DNA of 64,000 bases, from NCBI GenBank assembly GCA_035609245.1, contig CP141202.1, positions 2,170,001 through 2,234,000 on the forward strand, written 5' to 3'. Source of the DNA: Bacteroidales bacterium MB20-C3-3. Its GTDB lineage: Bacteria; Bacteroidota; Bacteroidia; Bacteroidales; UBA932. Position 1 is the stretch's first letter. Every line of letters starts with the position of its first letter. The notes beneath the pieces are model-generated. The model made no database searches. It was not told the origin of the DNA and saw nothing but the letters and a program-made list of their open reading frames with translations. Position numbers and translations under genes: made by a program. Positions 36,603 to 45,493 of this stretch are shown piece by piece.

Positions 36603-37385
36603 TCAAGGCTTAACATTAACTTCGCACCAGCCGAATCCCATTGAGTTTTTTTCTCCAAATCCGGCAGACTGTATTAGATTATGAATGTAAATGGGAGCTG
36701 TTAATTCAAAATCAAACAGGTAGCCTCTTATCTTACTTGCTTGTTCTGAGTCGGGTTTTATAGTGACTAATTTTGATCTAGGGTTACTTTTTAGTGTAAA
36801 ATCCATCTCAAAATCAACAATTTGATTTGTATTGTGTGGAATGCTATTGAATTTGTTTATTAAGTTGTTCTTTATCCATTTAGAATATTCCTCATCTGCA
36901 GGTGAGGCATATCTGGCATAATTTGTTGATGGATCTATTACACTTATGACAACAGGAGAGAGGGCTCGGTATGACTGTGTTATGCTTTCCTGTATGTCAG
37001 GAATTCTCTCAATCTGATTAACTCTTAGTTCAATTCCGTTGAATTTGTTTCCAATGTATGCTATCTGTTGATTGAAAAGACCAATTATAAATTTTTCTGC
37101 TGCTTCACCTAGCTGGAAAGAAACTTTAACCTTAATGGCATCACTCTTAATTTCAAAAAGAGCTCTCTCTTTCCATAATAGATATTGCTCAAATATCAAG
37201 GGGGAGTAATTAAAGAGCTTAAAATTTTTACTTGACCCGGAGTAACCGGTCTGATGAAGAAATTGAGCAAAATCTTTGTCTGCATTGAACAGAACTTTGT
37301 AAATCCAAGCGCTCAAATAGTACTGATAGTCCATCGGCAGCATGTTGCTTTTCCCGCAACGGCTAAAGGAAATTTGAAACCTCAT
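36603..37385 (-). CDS. cas6: CRISPR-associated Cas6 endoribonuclease
   Basis: 260 residues with two ferredoxin-like halves and the C-terminal Gly-rich loop GFGEKNSMGFGWCEV that defines Cas6. It cuts the pre-crRNA at the base of the repeat, leaving the 8-base ATTGAAAY handle. It is the first gene of the cas operon; a 100-base gap separates it from a gene of unknown function. Confidence 0.92.
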   Translation of the reverse strand: MRFQISFSRCGKSNMLPMDYQYYLSAWIYKVLFNADKDFAQFLHQTGYSGSSKNFKLFNYSPLIFEQYLLWKERALFEIKSDAIKVKVSFQLGEAAEKFIIGLFNQQIAYIGNKFNGIELRVNQIERIPDIQESITQSYRALSPVVISVIDPSTNYARYASPADEEYSKWIKNNLINKFNSIPHNTNQIVDFEMDFTLKSNPRSKLVTIKPDSEQASKIRGYLFDFELTAPIYIHNLIQSAGFGEKNSMGFGWCEVNVKP

Positions 37386-37480
37386 ATTATTGTGAATAAT
37401 GACCTTTAAAGTTATAGAAAAATATCTAATAGTCTGTTTATAAAATATGGTTAATTTCTTTATTTGTATTTAGCCATTTA

Positions 37481-37506
37481 GCTATTTAGCCATTTACCCC
37501 TGAGGT
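37481..37506. repeat. Solitary right arm of the family B palindromic element
   Basis: TAGCCATTTACCCCTGAGGT, matching the right arm of the complete element at 45401-45506 with one change; just upstream TAGCCATTTAGCTATT is a partial direct repeat. It supplies the last five codons and stop (SGVNG, TAA) of the gene at 37486-37845. No left arm lies 106 bases away. Confidence 0.75.
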
Positions 37507-37845
37507 AAGATCTGAGGCTTCACATGCCTCTTTTAGATAGTATTTAAAATACCACTCCTTAAAATATTTAACGTCCTCATCTGTTCCGTAGCCACCTCCC
37601 CAGTGAGAGTGCCTGTTGAAAAGTAGTGCTTTTAGGGTTATTGGAACATCATCCTCTTTTCTAAAATCCTCAAGTCCGGACCGAATATATTCTATCATAT
37701 TTCTTGTATCATCACCATGTAAATCTTCTCGCTCAACCCATAGTTTTTCATAGAACCAAAACATGCCATCTCCATTTTTGGAAATTTCCAGAGGGATTTC
37801 ATCCTCACCTTTGTAATATCTGCAATATTTAATAAGATCTCTCAT
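37486..37845 (-). CDS. Protein of unknown function upstream of cas6
   Basis: 119 residues, acidic and rich in aromatic residues (MFWFYEKLWVEREDLHGDD, NRHSHWGGGYGTDEDVKYF). No family was recognised and no membrane helix or signal peptide is visible. It precedes the cas operon on the same strand by 100 bases, so co-transcription is possible, but it does not resemble a known Cas protein. Its final residues and stop codon come from an arm of a palindromic element, suggesting the original 3' end was cut off. Confidence 0.65.
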   Translation of the reverse strand: MRDLIKYCRYYKGEDEIPLEISKNGDGMFWFYEKLWVEREDLHGDDTRNMIEYIRSGLEDFRKEDDVPITLKALLFNRHSHWGGGYGTDEDVKYFKEWYFKYYLKEACEASDLTSGVNG

Positions 37846-37897
37846 ATGTCTACAAAGTTACATTGGCGTTTTGTCAACTTTTGACACTTACCTGGTT

Positions 37898-38003
37898 ACC
37901 TCAGAGGAAAAGTGTCAAACATCTGATAATTAAATGATTATTAAAATTTTGAAAATTGTTTAACAAGCACATTTACTGATGTTTGACACTTTTCCTCTGA
38001 GGC
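37898..38003. repeat. 106-bp palindromic element, family A copy 4
   Basis: Left arm starts ACCTCAGAGGAAAAGTGTC, right arm (37981-38003) ends TTTTCCTCTGAGGC; only the outermost pair is mismatched. The centre starts TCTGATAATTAAATGA. It lies between the unknown gene and the divergent retropepsin gene and, with copy 3, brackets the CRISPR-Cas locus. Confidence 0.92.
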
Positions 38004-38021
38004 GATTTGGGTTTTTTGTTT

Positions 38022-38029
38022 TATATTTG
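38022..38029 (+). promoter_or_regulatory. Possible -7 box TATATTTG
   Basis: TATATTTG 26 bases before the ATG at 38056 matches the Bacteroidota -7 consensus, but no TTG lies at the right distance. Weak call. Confidence 0.35.
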
Positions 38030-38055
38030 GTAAATATCAATTCATCACTATCTCA

Positions 38056-39234
38056 ATGAAACATCTCTATTCAATGCTTCTTCTTGCAGGTATTGCAACT
38101 CTTTTGCCTCTGCAATCTGTGGCTCAAACCACTATGAACGATATGGTCTACCATGGTCAACATATCTATTTTAAAAGTGACTTTAGTGGTAAGGCTGCCA
38201 ATTTTGTATTTGATACGGGGGCTGATATGGTCTATGTGGATAGCACTTTTCTTGCCGGTAGTGGCTTGAGATTCAGCAAGGTTGGTTATGCCATGCTGGG
38301 GGGTGTCGGGGGAAAGCAGCAAAGGGTCAAGATGATTTTTGATGATGCTGTTTTTAGATTGTACGGAAAGGAGTATAAGCCTAAAATGGCGCCAATTATT
38401 CAGTTAAAGCCTATACTCGGGGACAAGGCCGATGGTCTGTTCGGGATACAGGAGCTTGTCGGCAAGGCGATAATAATTGACTATGAGAACGAAAAAATCG
38501 GCTTTGTAAACCAGCTCTCTGCTGCGGATATAAAGGGATTTGTTCCTGTCGATATAGAGATTGAGTCGAATAGGATCTATCTGCCTATCTCCATCTCGGT
38601 CGATAATAATATCACAATTACCGGGAAGGCTATGATGGATCTGGGGTCGGGGCATTCAATAAGCATATCAACTGCTGTGGCAAACAGGTATAACTTAAAT
38701 ACTATCAAGGAGAAATTTGGGGTGACATATGAGCAGGGTGGGATTGGAGGAAAATCATCAAGCTGGCAATTTCGTGCTAAAAAGAGTACAATTGCCTCTT
38801 TTGATATGAATGGTTTAATTATGGAATATAGTACAGATTCAGGTGGTGCTTTGTCCGGCAAAAGTGGTCATATAGGACTTATCGGGAACAAAGTGTGGGA
38901 GCGATTTTATGTTATTATAGACCTAAAAAACAAGAAACTCTACCTTAAACCAAATAGTCTATTCAATAAAAAGTGTGTTTTTAATACCCGGGGATTCACT
39001 TTTACAGATAGAAGCAAAACGCTTGGATGCTGGGTGGTTAACGGCCTCTATCAGGGCTCAAATGCAGAGAAAGCAGGATTGAAGGGAGGTGACCGAATCC
39101 TTGAGGTTAACGGAAAAGATGTTAAGTCTATAAGTGAGGTTGAGCAGGAGGCTCTCTATGAAAAAGCAGGAGAAGTGAAACTTAAAGTGGAATCGCCTCA
39201 GAGGAAAAGTGTCAAGCATTTGATAATTAAATAA
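38056..39234 (+). CDS. Secreted retropepsin-like aspartyl protease with PDZ domain
   Basis: 392 residues. Signal peptide (about 1-24, LPLQSVAQ), then two retropepsin-like lobes: the first active-site motif is DTGAD in NFVFDTGADMVYVDS near 55; the second, expected DTG, reads DLGSG in MMDLGSGHSISIS near 195, so its second Asp is kept but the Thr is replaced. A C-terminal PDZ domain follows (about 318-385: GSNAEKAGLKGGDRILEVNG). Such proteins in Bacteroidota are periplasmic and uncharacterised. The last residues PQRKSVKHLIIK and the stop are encoded inside a 106-bp palindromic element. Confidence 0.85.
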   Translation: MKHLYSMLLLAGIATLLPLQSVAQTTMNDMVYHGQHIYFKSDFSGKAANFVFDTGADMVYVDSTFLAGSGLRFSKVGYAMLGGVGGKQQRVKMIFDDAVFRLYGKEYKPKMAPIIQLKPILGDKADGLFGIQELVGKAIIIDYENEKIGFVNQLSAADIKGFVPVDIEIESNRIYLPISISVDNNITITGKAMMDLGSGHSISISTAVANRYNLNTIKEKFGVTYEQGGIGGKSSSWQFRAKKSTIASFDMNGLIMEYSTDSGGALSGKSGHIGLIGNKVWERFYVIIDLKNKKLYLKPNSLFNKKCVFNTRGFTFTDRSKTLGCWVVNGLYQGSNAEKAGLKGGDRILEVNGKDVKSISEVEQEALYEKAGEVKLKVESPQRKSVKHLIIK

Positions 39235-39300
39235 TTGACTGAATTGAGAGTTTTTTGTAATGCGCTTATTCACTGCTGTTTGACACTTTTCCTCTGAGGC
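39195..39300. repeat. 106-bp palindromic element, family A copy 5
   Basis: Left arm GCCTCAGAGGAAAAGTGTCA with one change near its inner end; right arm 39278-39300. Outside the arms AATC and GATT extend the palindrome by four bases. The centre starts TTTGATAATTAAATAA and provides the stop of the retropepsin gene. The convergent permease gene ends 36 bases further right. Confidence 0.92.
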
Positions 39301-39335
39301 GATTGTCGTTCCCCTGGGGTGGCCGCCACCCACCT

Positions 39336-40448
39336 TTAGCTCTTCTTTCTGTAACTCAGCACTGCCCATCCGTTGAAGAGGATTGCAAAACCGGTGAGCA
39401 TCCAGAAAGGGGTAAGAAGATCTGAGAAGGTGCTCCCTTTCAGGTAGACCTGGCGGAGGACTACGATGATATATTTGAGGGGGCTAATAATACTGAGGTT
39501 TTGTGCCCACTGCGGCATATTTGCAACAGGGGTGTAGAGTCCGCTCATGAATATAAAGGTGAGGACAAAAAAGAACATCATAAACATTGCTTGCTGGAGG
39601 GTGGTGGCGTAGTTGGAGATGACCAGCCCAAAACCTGAAAATGCCAGTACAAAGAGGGCGGCAAAGAGGTAGATTGTGGCAAGGCTCCCTGCAGGGGTTA
39701 GTCCGTAGGCCACCCAGGCTGCAAGAAAGCTGATGGTGAGGACTACAAAGCCGATAATCCAGTAGGGGAGGAGCTTGGAGAGTATGAAGTTTAGTTTGCT
39801 TACCGGGGTGACATTTATCTGTTCAATTGTGCCGCTCTCTTTCTCTCCAACAATGTTGAGTGCCGGCAGAAATCCGCATACCATTGCAAGAACCATAACC
39901 ATTAGTGCGGGTACCATAAAGTATGTATACAGCAGGCGTGGATTGTACCAGAACCGGGGTGTGATTGTGAATTGCTCCGACATCGTTAGCTCCCACATCG
40001 TTAATATATCTGAGTTGATCTCTCTGTTATAATCGCCTACAATGCCGGCCAGATATGCACTCCCAAGCCCCCCTTTGGTTGCACTGACAGCATTTGCGGA
40101 GACCAGTACCTTCGCTGTGCCATCTCTTTGAATATCTCTCTCAAGATTTGCCGGGATCTCAAGAATAATATCGGATTTGTTAAGCTCAATATCTATCATC
40201 GCCTCATTGTGGGTATCTGCAACTTGTGATATACTGAAATATCCACCGGCAGCAATCTTCTGAACCATTGCTCGTGATGTGGAGCTTTTGTCATTATCCA
40301 CAATTGCCAGGTTAATGTTTTTAATCTCAAAATTTGCAACCAGCGGGAATATTAAAATTGCCATGAATGGCATTATTACAGCCATTTTAGGCAGGGCCTT
40401 GTTCCGGAAGAACTGTTTGAACTCCTTCTCCAGTAAATATTTTAACAT
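39336..40448 (-). CDS. ABC-2 type permease (YbhR/YhiI-system type) 1
   Basis: 370 residues: an N-terminal helix (ALPKMAVIMPFMAILIFPLV), a periplasmic domain (about 45-170) and five to six C-terminal helices, the ABC2_membrane_3 plan. The conserved segment IVGEKESGTIEQINVTPV precedes the helices. It is the last gene of a leftward TetR-TolC-HlyD-ATPase-ATPase-permease-permease operon and is 2 bases downstream of its partner. Confidence 0.9.
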   Translation of the reverse strand: MLKYLLEKEFKQFFRNKALPKMAVIMPFMAILIFPLVANFEIKNINLAIVDNDKSSTSRAMVQKIAAGGYFSISQVADTHNEAMIDIELNKSDIILEIPANLERDIQRDGTAKVLVSANAVSATKGGLGSAYLAGIVGDYNREINSDILTMWELTMSEQFTITPRFWYNPRLLYTYFMVPALMVMVLAMVCGFLPALNIVGEKESGTIEQINVTPVSKLNFILSKLLPYWIIGFVVLTISFLAAWVAYGLTPAGSLATIYLFAALFVLAFSGFGLVISNYATTLQQAMFMMFFFVLTFIFMSGLYTPVANMPQWAQNLSIISPLKYIIVVLRQVYLKGSTFSDLLTPFWMLTGFAILFNGWAVLSYRKKS

Positions 40449-40450
40449 AA

Positions 40451-41584
40451 CTACTCCAGTCTGAATTTAAATTTTTTGATACTTACAGCCAGTATAACAG
40501 CGGCCATTCCGGTAAGTATAGCAATCTCTTTTATTATTGACGAGAATCCCAGCCCCTTTATCATTACATTCCTTACTGCAATAATAAACCACTTTACAGG
40601 GAGGATGTGCGAGAGCCACTGAAGTACCTCAGGCATACTCTCAATAGGGAACATCAGCCCGGAGAGGAAGACTGCAGGCATCATCAGCAGCATCCCGGAA
40701 ATGAGCAGCGCTACAATCTGTTTCTCTACCAGTGATGAGATAAGAATGCCAAGCAGCAGAGAGACCATTATAAATAGCAGTGAAAGCCCGGAGAGCAGTA
40801 TCAGGCTGCCGGCAATGGGAACATTGAGAACATAAACGGAGAGAATCAGTATTGTAACATAGTTGATTACGGAAATGGTGAAATATGGAACAATCTTGCT
40901 TAGTATTATAAGGAAAGGTTTCATTGGTGAGACCAGCAGAACCTCCATTGTTCCAAGTTCCTTCTCTCTGGCTATTGATACCGATGTCATCATTGCACAG
41001 ATTAGCATCAGTATCATCCCCATTATACCGGGGACAATATTGTATGCGCTTTTGAGCGATGGGTTGTAGAGGAGGCGGATTTCCGGTGTGATTGTGCGGC
41101 GGGCGGCGGCGGTTGCGGCAGCAACCGGCGGATCGCCGGCGACATTCGTCGCCGCGCCGCCGCCCGCCTCTCTCACAGCGCTCTCCTCCAAATATGAATT
41201 AATAAGTGCAGTTGCATAATTTGTAAGTATTGACGCAGTATTTGGGTCAGTACCATCCGCCACCAAAAGAATCTGCTCATCACTGAATACAACGGCAAAA
41301 CCTGTTTTGCCCTCTCTGAATAGTTGCTCAATTTGATCAGGGGAGGAGAGGTACCTCTCAAGAGTAAAGTATTCACTGCTCTCTAGTTTATTGATTATCC
41401 CCCTTGTAGTAAAATCACCTGCAGGGTCATATACCGCAAATTTTGTGTTTCTGATTTCTGTTGTAATCCCAAACCCAAAGAGTATAATCATAAGTATTGG
41501 AAGAGCCAGCAGAATAATGGTAGTCCACCTGTCTCTGAGGATGTGGTAAAACTCTTTTTGAACAAATACTCTGAAAGCTCTCAT
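40451..41584 (-). CDS. ABC-2 type permease 2, with in-frame GC-rich insertion
   Basis: 377 residues with the same architecture as its partner (N-terminal helix LALPILMIILFGFGI, conserved IAREKELGTMEVLLVSPM, C-terminal helix bundle). Residues about 139-162 (EAGGGAATNVAGDPPVAAAT and following AAARR) are encoded by a GC-rich cloverleaf-like palindrome at 41098-41168 and have no counterpart in permease 1. The insertion falls in the periplasmic domain, where it would be tolerated. The start overlaps the ATPase stop by 4 bases. Confidence 0.9.
   Translation of the reverse strand: MRAFRVFVQKEFYHILRDRWTTIILLALPILMIILFGFGITTEIRNTKFAVYDPAGDFTTRGIINKLESSEYFTLERYLSSPDQIEQLFREGKTGFAVVFSDEQILLVADGTDPNTASILTNYATALINSYLEESAVREAGGGAATNVAGDPPVAAATAAARRTITPEIRLLYNPSLKSAYNIVPGIMGMILMLICAMMTSVSIAREKELGTMEVLLVSPMKPFLIILSKIVPYFTISVINYVTILILSVYVLNVPIAGSLILLSGLSLLFIMVSLLLGILISSLVEKQIVALLISGMLLMMPAVFLSGLMFPIESMPEVLQWLSHILPVKWFIIAVRNVMIKGLGFSSIIKEIAILTGMAAVILAVSIKKFKFRLE
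41098..41168. repeat. GC-rich cloverleaf-like palindrome inside a permease gene
   Basis: 71 bases. Outer arms GGCGGGCGGCGGCG (41098-41111) and CGCCGCCGCCCGCC (41155-41168) are perfect complements. Between them three adjacent small hairpins: GTTGC-GGCA-GCAAC, CGGCG-GAT-CGCCG and GCGAC-ATTC-GTCGC. The block is very GC-rich in an otherwise moderate-GC gene, and its length plus flanks keeps the reading frame. It resembles in-frame palindromic elements such as those known from Rickettsia. Confidence 0.8.
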
Positions 41585-42342
41585 AACAACCCGTTGTTTG
41601 ATCTCCTTGCCAGTTTTCTGAAAACATCGTCCATATTTACTGCTCCAAATTCCTTTTTAAGCAGGGCAGGGGAGTCCAGTGCCTCTATTCTGCCGTCCAC
41701 CATTATTGAGACCCTATTGCAATATTCTGCCTCATCCATATAGTGTGTTGTTACAAAAATGGTGATTCCTCCGGCTGCAGCCTTGTAAATCATCTCCCAG
41801 AACTGCCGCCTTGTTACCGGATCCACCCCTCCTGTGGGCTCGTCCAAAAAAACAATGCTCGGCCTGTGAAAAATGGAGACTGAGAATGCCAGTTTTTGAC
41901 GCCAGCCTAAAGGGAGCGACTTAACCAGACTCTCCCTCTCTTTCTCAAGGCCCAGCTCCTCCAGCAGTCTGTGTGACCTCTCTGTTGCCTCTTTTTCAGG
42001 AACTCCGTAAATGCCTGCATAGAGCCTTATGTTTTCCCATACTTTAAGATCTTCGTAAAGAGCAAATTTCTGGCTCATATATCCAATTGCTGCCTTTATC
42101 TTTTCGCTATCTCTGTTTATATCAAATCCGGCGACAACCCCTTTTCCGGATGTGGGCCTGAGCAGACCGCACAACATCTTCATTGCTGTTGTTTTTCCTG
42201 CTCCGTTTGCACCCAGAAAGCCGAATATCTCTCCTCTCTCAACTGAGAATGAAATATTATCAACAGCTGTAAAGCTGCCGAATCTTTTAGTAAGGTTCTC
42301 TACCTCTATTACTCTCATTTGCTCAATAGTTCCATAAAACAA
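41581..42342 (-). CDS. ABC transporter ATPase (YbhF-half type)
   Basis: 253 residues. Walker A GANGAGKTTAMKMLCG near 44, Walker B IVFLDEPTGGVDP near 163, H-loop VTTHYMDEAEYC. The signature is LPLGWRQKLAFS rather than LSGGQ, as seen in some YbhF-like subunits. It works with the next ATPase to drive the two ABC-2 permeases. A 28-base overlap with the upstream ATPase gene may shrink if translation starts at the second Met (MRVIEVENLTKRFG). Confidence 0.92.
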   Translation of the reverse strand: MFYGTIEQMRVIEVENLTKRFGSFTAVDNISFSVERGEIFGFLGANGAGKTTAMKMLCGLLRPTSGKGVVAGFDINRDSEKIKAAIGYMSQKFALYEDLKVWENIRLYAGIYGVPEKEATERSHRLLEELGLEKERESLVKSLPLGWRQKLAFSVSIFHRPSIVFLDEPTGGVDPVTRRQFWEMIYKAAAGGITIFVTTHYMDEAEYCNRVSIMVDGRIEALDSPALLKKEFGAVNMDDVFRKLARRSNNGLL

Positions 42343-43265
42343 TCTTCAACAGAGGGTTCTGTTTTTGTGACCTCAACCCCTTTAAAACCAGCCTTCTCAA
42401 GGTAGGCCTTCAGAGAGTCTGTTGTAACTGCCTGAAATATTCCGTTCTCCTTTTCCGTTGTTATGTGGAGCGAATCTCCAAATGCAAAACAGGAGAGCAC
42501 CCCATCTGCTCCTCTCAAACCCTCAAGAAGTACCCCCATATTCTCCCCCTTAACACTAAAAAGATTTTTATCAAAAGAGTCAATTATTGCCCGGGGGGTA
42601 TCACACATCAGGAATTTTCCATCCTGCATAAGTGCAATTCTGTCACAAAGAGATGCTTCATCCATATATGGAGTTGATACAACAATTGTGATTCCCTCTC
42701 TTTTTAATCTTCCCAGCATCTCCCATAGCTCTTTTCTTGAAACCGGGTCTATTCCTGTAGTAGGTTCGTCAAGAAAGAGGACTTCAGGTTTATGAATAAG
42801 TGCACAACTTAAAGCCAGTTTCTGTTTCATACCTCCTGACAGCGCCCCCGCCTTTCTCTTTTTAAAGGGCTCCAGGTGGCAGTAAATATCCTTTATAAGG
42901 TGGTAATTCTCCTCGATTGTTGTGTTAAATAGTGTTGCGAAGATTCTCAGATTCTCCTCCACAGTAAGATCCTGATAAAGAGAAAACCTTCCGGGCATAT
43001 ATCCCACTATTTTCCTGATCTCCCTGTAATCCTTCACAATATCATACCCCTCCACCCTTGCCTCTCCTGCATCAGGTAGTAAAAGAGTGGTAAGAACCCT
43101 GAACAGAGTAGTCTTTCCTGCTCCGTCAGGCCCAATCACCCCAAAAATCTCCCCCCTCTCAACCTCAAAGGAGACCTTGCCGTTGTTTTTGGCAAGTTCT
43201 TTAACTACAATTGATTTGGAAAACGATTTTTTACAAACCGAGGTCAATCCCTCCATACATTCCAA
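42315..43265 (-). CDS. ABC transporter ATPase 2
   Basis: 316 residues. Walker A GPDGAGKTTLFRVL near 45, signature LSGGMKQKLALS near 143, Walker B VLFLDEPTTGIDP, H-loop replaced by VSTPYMDEASLC (Pro in place of His), and a C-terminal extension (about 235-316). In Escherichia coli ybhF the two ATPase halves are fused; here they are two genes. It overlaps the HlyD gene by 35 bases. The loss of the H-loop His suggests an asymmetric pair in which this half may hydrolyse ATP poorly. Confidence 0.9.
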   Translation of the reverse strand: MECMEGLTSVCKKSFSKSIVVKELAKNNGKVSFEVERGEIFGVIGPDGAGKTTLFRVLTTLLLPDAGEARVEGYDIVKDYREIRKIVGYMPGRFSLYQDLTVEENLRIFATLFNTTIEENYHLIKDIYCHLEPFKKRKAGALSGGMKQKLALSCALIHKPEVLFLDEPTTGIDPVSRKELWEMLGRLKREGITIVVSTPYMDEASLCDRIALMQDGKFLMCDTPRAIIDSFDKNLFSVKGENMGVLLEGLRGADGVLSCFAFGDSLHITTEKENGIFQAVTTDSLKAYLEKAGFKGVEVTKTEPSVEDCFMELLSK

Positions 43266-44145
43266 TCTTTAAAAAACCATCATTTATAATTGCAATCTTA
43301 ATTGCATAAACAAGATTATCTCTTTCACTCCGGGTCTGAATAGTCTTTGGAGTAAACTCGGCCTTATCAGATATCCATATAACCTCTCCGCTGTACTCCC
43401 GGCTCCCCTCCTCCCCAAAATCAGCAAAAACCTTAACTGTCTGGTTAAGCTTTAATCTGGTGAGCAAATCTGAAGTGATGTATGCCTTTAGGTGCATATT
43501 TTTTGTCTCTGCCACCTTGAAAAGCGCCCTGCCGGCCATAGTTATCTCTCCTGCCTCTGCATATTTTGCAAGGATGGTCCCCGATATTGGAGATGCAATT
43601 TTGCTTCTTTCCAGCTGATCGTTTATCTGATCTACCTGAACCATCAGTGCAGCAGCATCCTCGGTAATTCCTCCGGAAGTATTACTAAGAGTTGAGCGTT
43701 GTGCCTCCAGCTGTTTCTCAAGTACAGATATTGATGAGGTGATATCATCAAGTTGTTTCTGAGTGGCGGCGTCTGCTTTGAGTAATCTCTCAAACCTCTC
43801 TCTCTCCCGCTTTTGCACTGAAATCTGCTCTTCGAGTGCCGCAATCTGTTTGCGAACCTGAGGGCGGCGCGCCTCAAGAGCTCTCACTGTTGCGAGAAGC
43901 TGCCTTTTTTTAAGGAAAAGTTGAATTGTGTCAATTTGGCCCAATACCGCGCCGGCCTCAACGCTGTCACCCTCCTCAATATCCAATTCCAGAATTTTTC
44001 CGCTTAATTCTGACGAAACCAGAATTTCAGTAGCCTCAAAAACTCCTGAAGCATCGTGTTCTGAACCGGACCTGCTGCAGGATGGCAGGGTGAAAGATAG
44101 AAGGGTGAAAATTGTGACAGCGACACAAAAAGTATTTTTAATCAT
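43231..44145 (-). CDS. HlyD-family membrane fusion lipoprotein
   Basis: 304 residues. The N-terminus has a lipoprotein signal with lipobox LPSC near 22. A biotinyl-lipoyl-like hairpin (ILELDIEEGDSVEAGAVLGQID near 48-69), a long coiled coil (about 78-170) and beta domains (SPISGTILAKYAEAGEI near 185) follow. It links the inner-membrane transporter to TolC. It is 4 bases from the TolC gene and overlaps the ATPase gene. Confidence 0.9.
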   Translation of the reverse strand: MIKNTFCVAVTIFTLLSFTLPSCSRSGSEHDASGVFEATEILVSSELSGKILELDIEEGDSVEAGAVLGQIDTIQLFLKKRQLLATVRALEARRPQVRKQIAALEEQISVQKRERERFERLLKADAATQKQLDDITSSISVLEKQLEAQRSTLSNTSGGITEDAAALMVQVDQINDQLERSKIASPISGTILAKYAEAGEITMAGRALFKVAETKNMHLKAYITSDLLTRLKLNQTVKVFADFGEEGSREYSGEVIWISDKAEFTPKTIQTRSERDNLVYAIKIAIINDGFLKIGMYGGIDLGL

Positions 44146-44149
44146 AGTG

Positions 44150-45493
44150 TTAATTGTTTTTCAGGTACTTAATGGAATATATTGCCATAAGATGCATTAT
44201 CTCGTGTGTTGCTCTCTCCTGACGGGCAAGATTCTCTGCATTTATCTCCCGTATAAGGTCTGAAACGGAAATTATCCCCTCTTCAACCCTTTTTTCTGCC
44301 GCCCTTTTAATCTCCTCTCTAAGACGAATTATCTCTGTGTCAGACTCCATCTGTTTTGTGAATTTTGAAATTTCGTTAAGCTGCTGCCTCTCTGCCAGCA
44401 AGCTATTGAAAAGAAATGTTTCCCTCTGAGTGTTGATACTCTCTCTCTTCACATCAAGCAGCCTGATTGAGTTACCTTTTGTGTAAAAAGATCCAAAGTT
44501 CCAGGAGAGCCTTACACCTCCAATATAATATGTTGAAAATTCATTTTTGAGCATGTTCAGCCCGGGATTACCATATCCTCCCTGTACAAAGAGGTTAAAC
44601 CGGGGCATTGTCGCAGCCTTTAAGCTTCTCTTCTGACTCTCTGCAAGATGTGACTGAGCGTCATAGAGTGCAAGCTCCGGTCTTCTGTTCCCATTTATAA
44701 ATGCAGAGACATCTGCAGAGGGCTTTATAAGATTCCCCGACTTTACTGCTTCATCTCCTGTTAATGCTGCCAGCATCTCTCTGTAAGTAATCCCCGTCAT
44801 TTTAAGCTCCTCCCTCTTTTGTCCGGCCCTGAGTACCTCTACTCTTACAGCATCCAGATCAGATTTTGTCGCAACTCCGTTTTCCAGATAGGCCGACACT
44901 CTTTTATAATTGTTTTCCAGTTCCAGAATTAAAATATCTGTCTGCCTGATCTGCTCCTCAATCAGAAGTATTCTAAAAAACAGCTGATTAACCCTCTCTC
45001 TGACTGTATAGAGCTCCGCCTCAACTCTTTTCAAATCAGCCTCAGAAGAGGCCTTTGCAATTCTCCTCTGTGCCTCAATTGCACCTCCGTCCCATATTAT
45101 CTGGTTTACCTCCACAACTGCCTGATATTGATCTTTATTCAAAGGGTTTACCCCAGGCATAGCTGCAGGCAATTGTGTAACCTCTGACTGATAAGTTGCT
45201 CTGGCATTTAGCCCAAGCTGTGGTAGGTATCCTTTTGAGGCATTTGCCAGTGTAAAGTCCCGGCTCTGTTCAATAAGCCCGTACTGCTTAGCTGCCGGAT
45301 AGTTTCTCTCTGCCTTAAGCTGCAACTCCTCTACAGATAATTTTACAGAAAAATCCTGACCGGCAGCAGTCAGCGAAGCAGCGAAAAGCAAGAAAATACT
45401 ACCCCAGGGGTAAATGGCCAAACGATTGATATTGAAGTTCATATAAAAAAGTACTATTTTTTGTAAACTATTGATTATTATTTGTTTGGCCAT
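44150..45493 (-). CDS. TolC-family outer-membrane efflux protein
   Basis: 447 residues as written, with TolC repeats (about 60-440) including AQRRIAKASSEADLKRVEAE and NNYKRVSAYLENGVATKSDL. The N-terminus is unusual. The longest frame starts at ATG 45493 in the right arm of a 106-bp palindrome (MAKQIIINS); a second ATG at 45442 gives MNFNINRLAIYPWGSIFLLF, a better signal peptide whose RLAIYPWG part is encoded by the left arm of the same element. The element has thus replaced the native 5' end, so translation from 45442 seems more likely. Confidence 0.88.
   Translation of the reverse strand: MAKQIIINSLQKIVLFYMNFNINRLAIYPWGSIFLLFAASLTAAGQDFSVKLSVEELQLKAERNYPAAKQYGLIEQSRDFTLANASKGYLPQLGLNARATYQSEVTQLPAAMPGVNPLNKDQYQAVVEVNQIIWDGGAIEAQRRIAKASSEADLKRVEAELYTVRERVNQLFFRILLIEEQIRQTDILILELENNYKRVSAYLENGVATKSDLDAVRVEVLRAGQKREELKMTGITYREMLAALTGDEAVKSGNLIKPSADVSAFINGNRRPELALYDAQSHLAESQKRSLKAATMPRFNLFVQGGYGNPGLNMLKNEFSTYYIGGVRLSWNFGSFYTKGNSIRLLDVKRESINTQRETFLFNSLLAERQQLNEISKFTKQMESDTEIIRLREEIKRAAEKRVEEGIISVSDLIREINAENLARQERATHEIMHLMAIYSIKYLKNN

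Noticed and set aside
37486-37845. An additional cas gene upstream of cas6
   Set aside because: No resemblance to any Cas family that I know, and it is separated by 100 bases; left as unknown.
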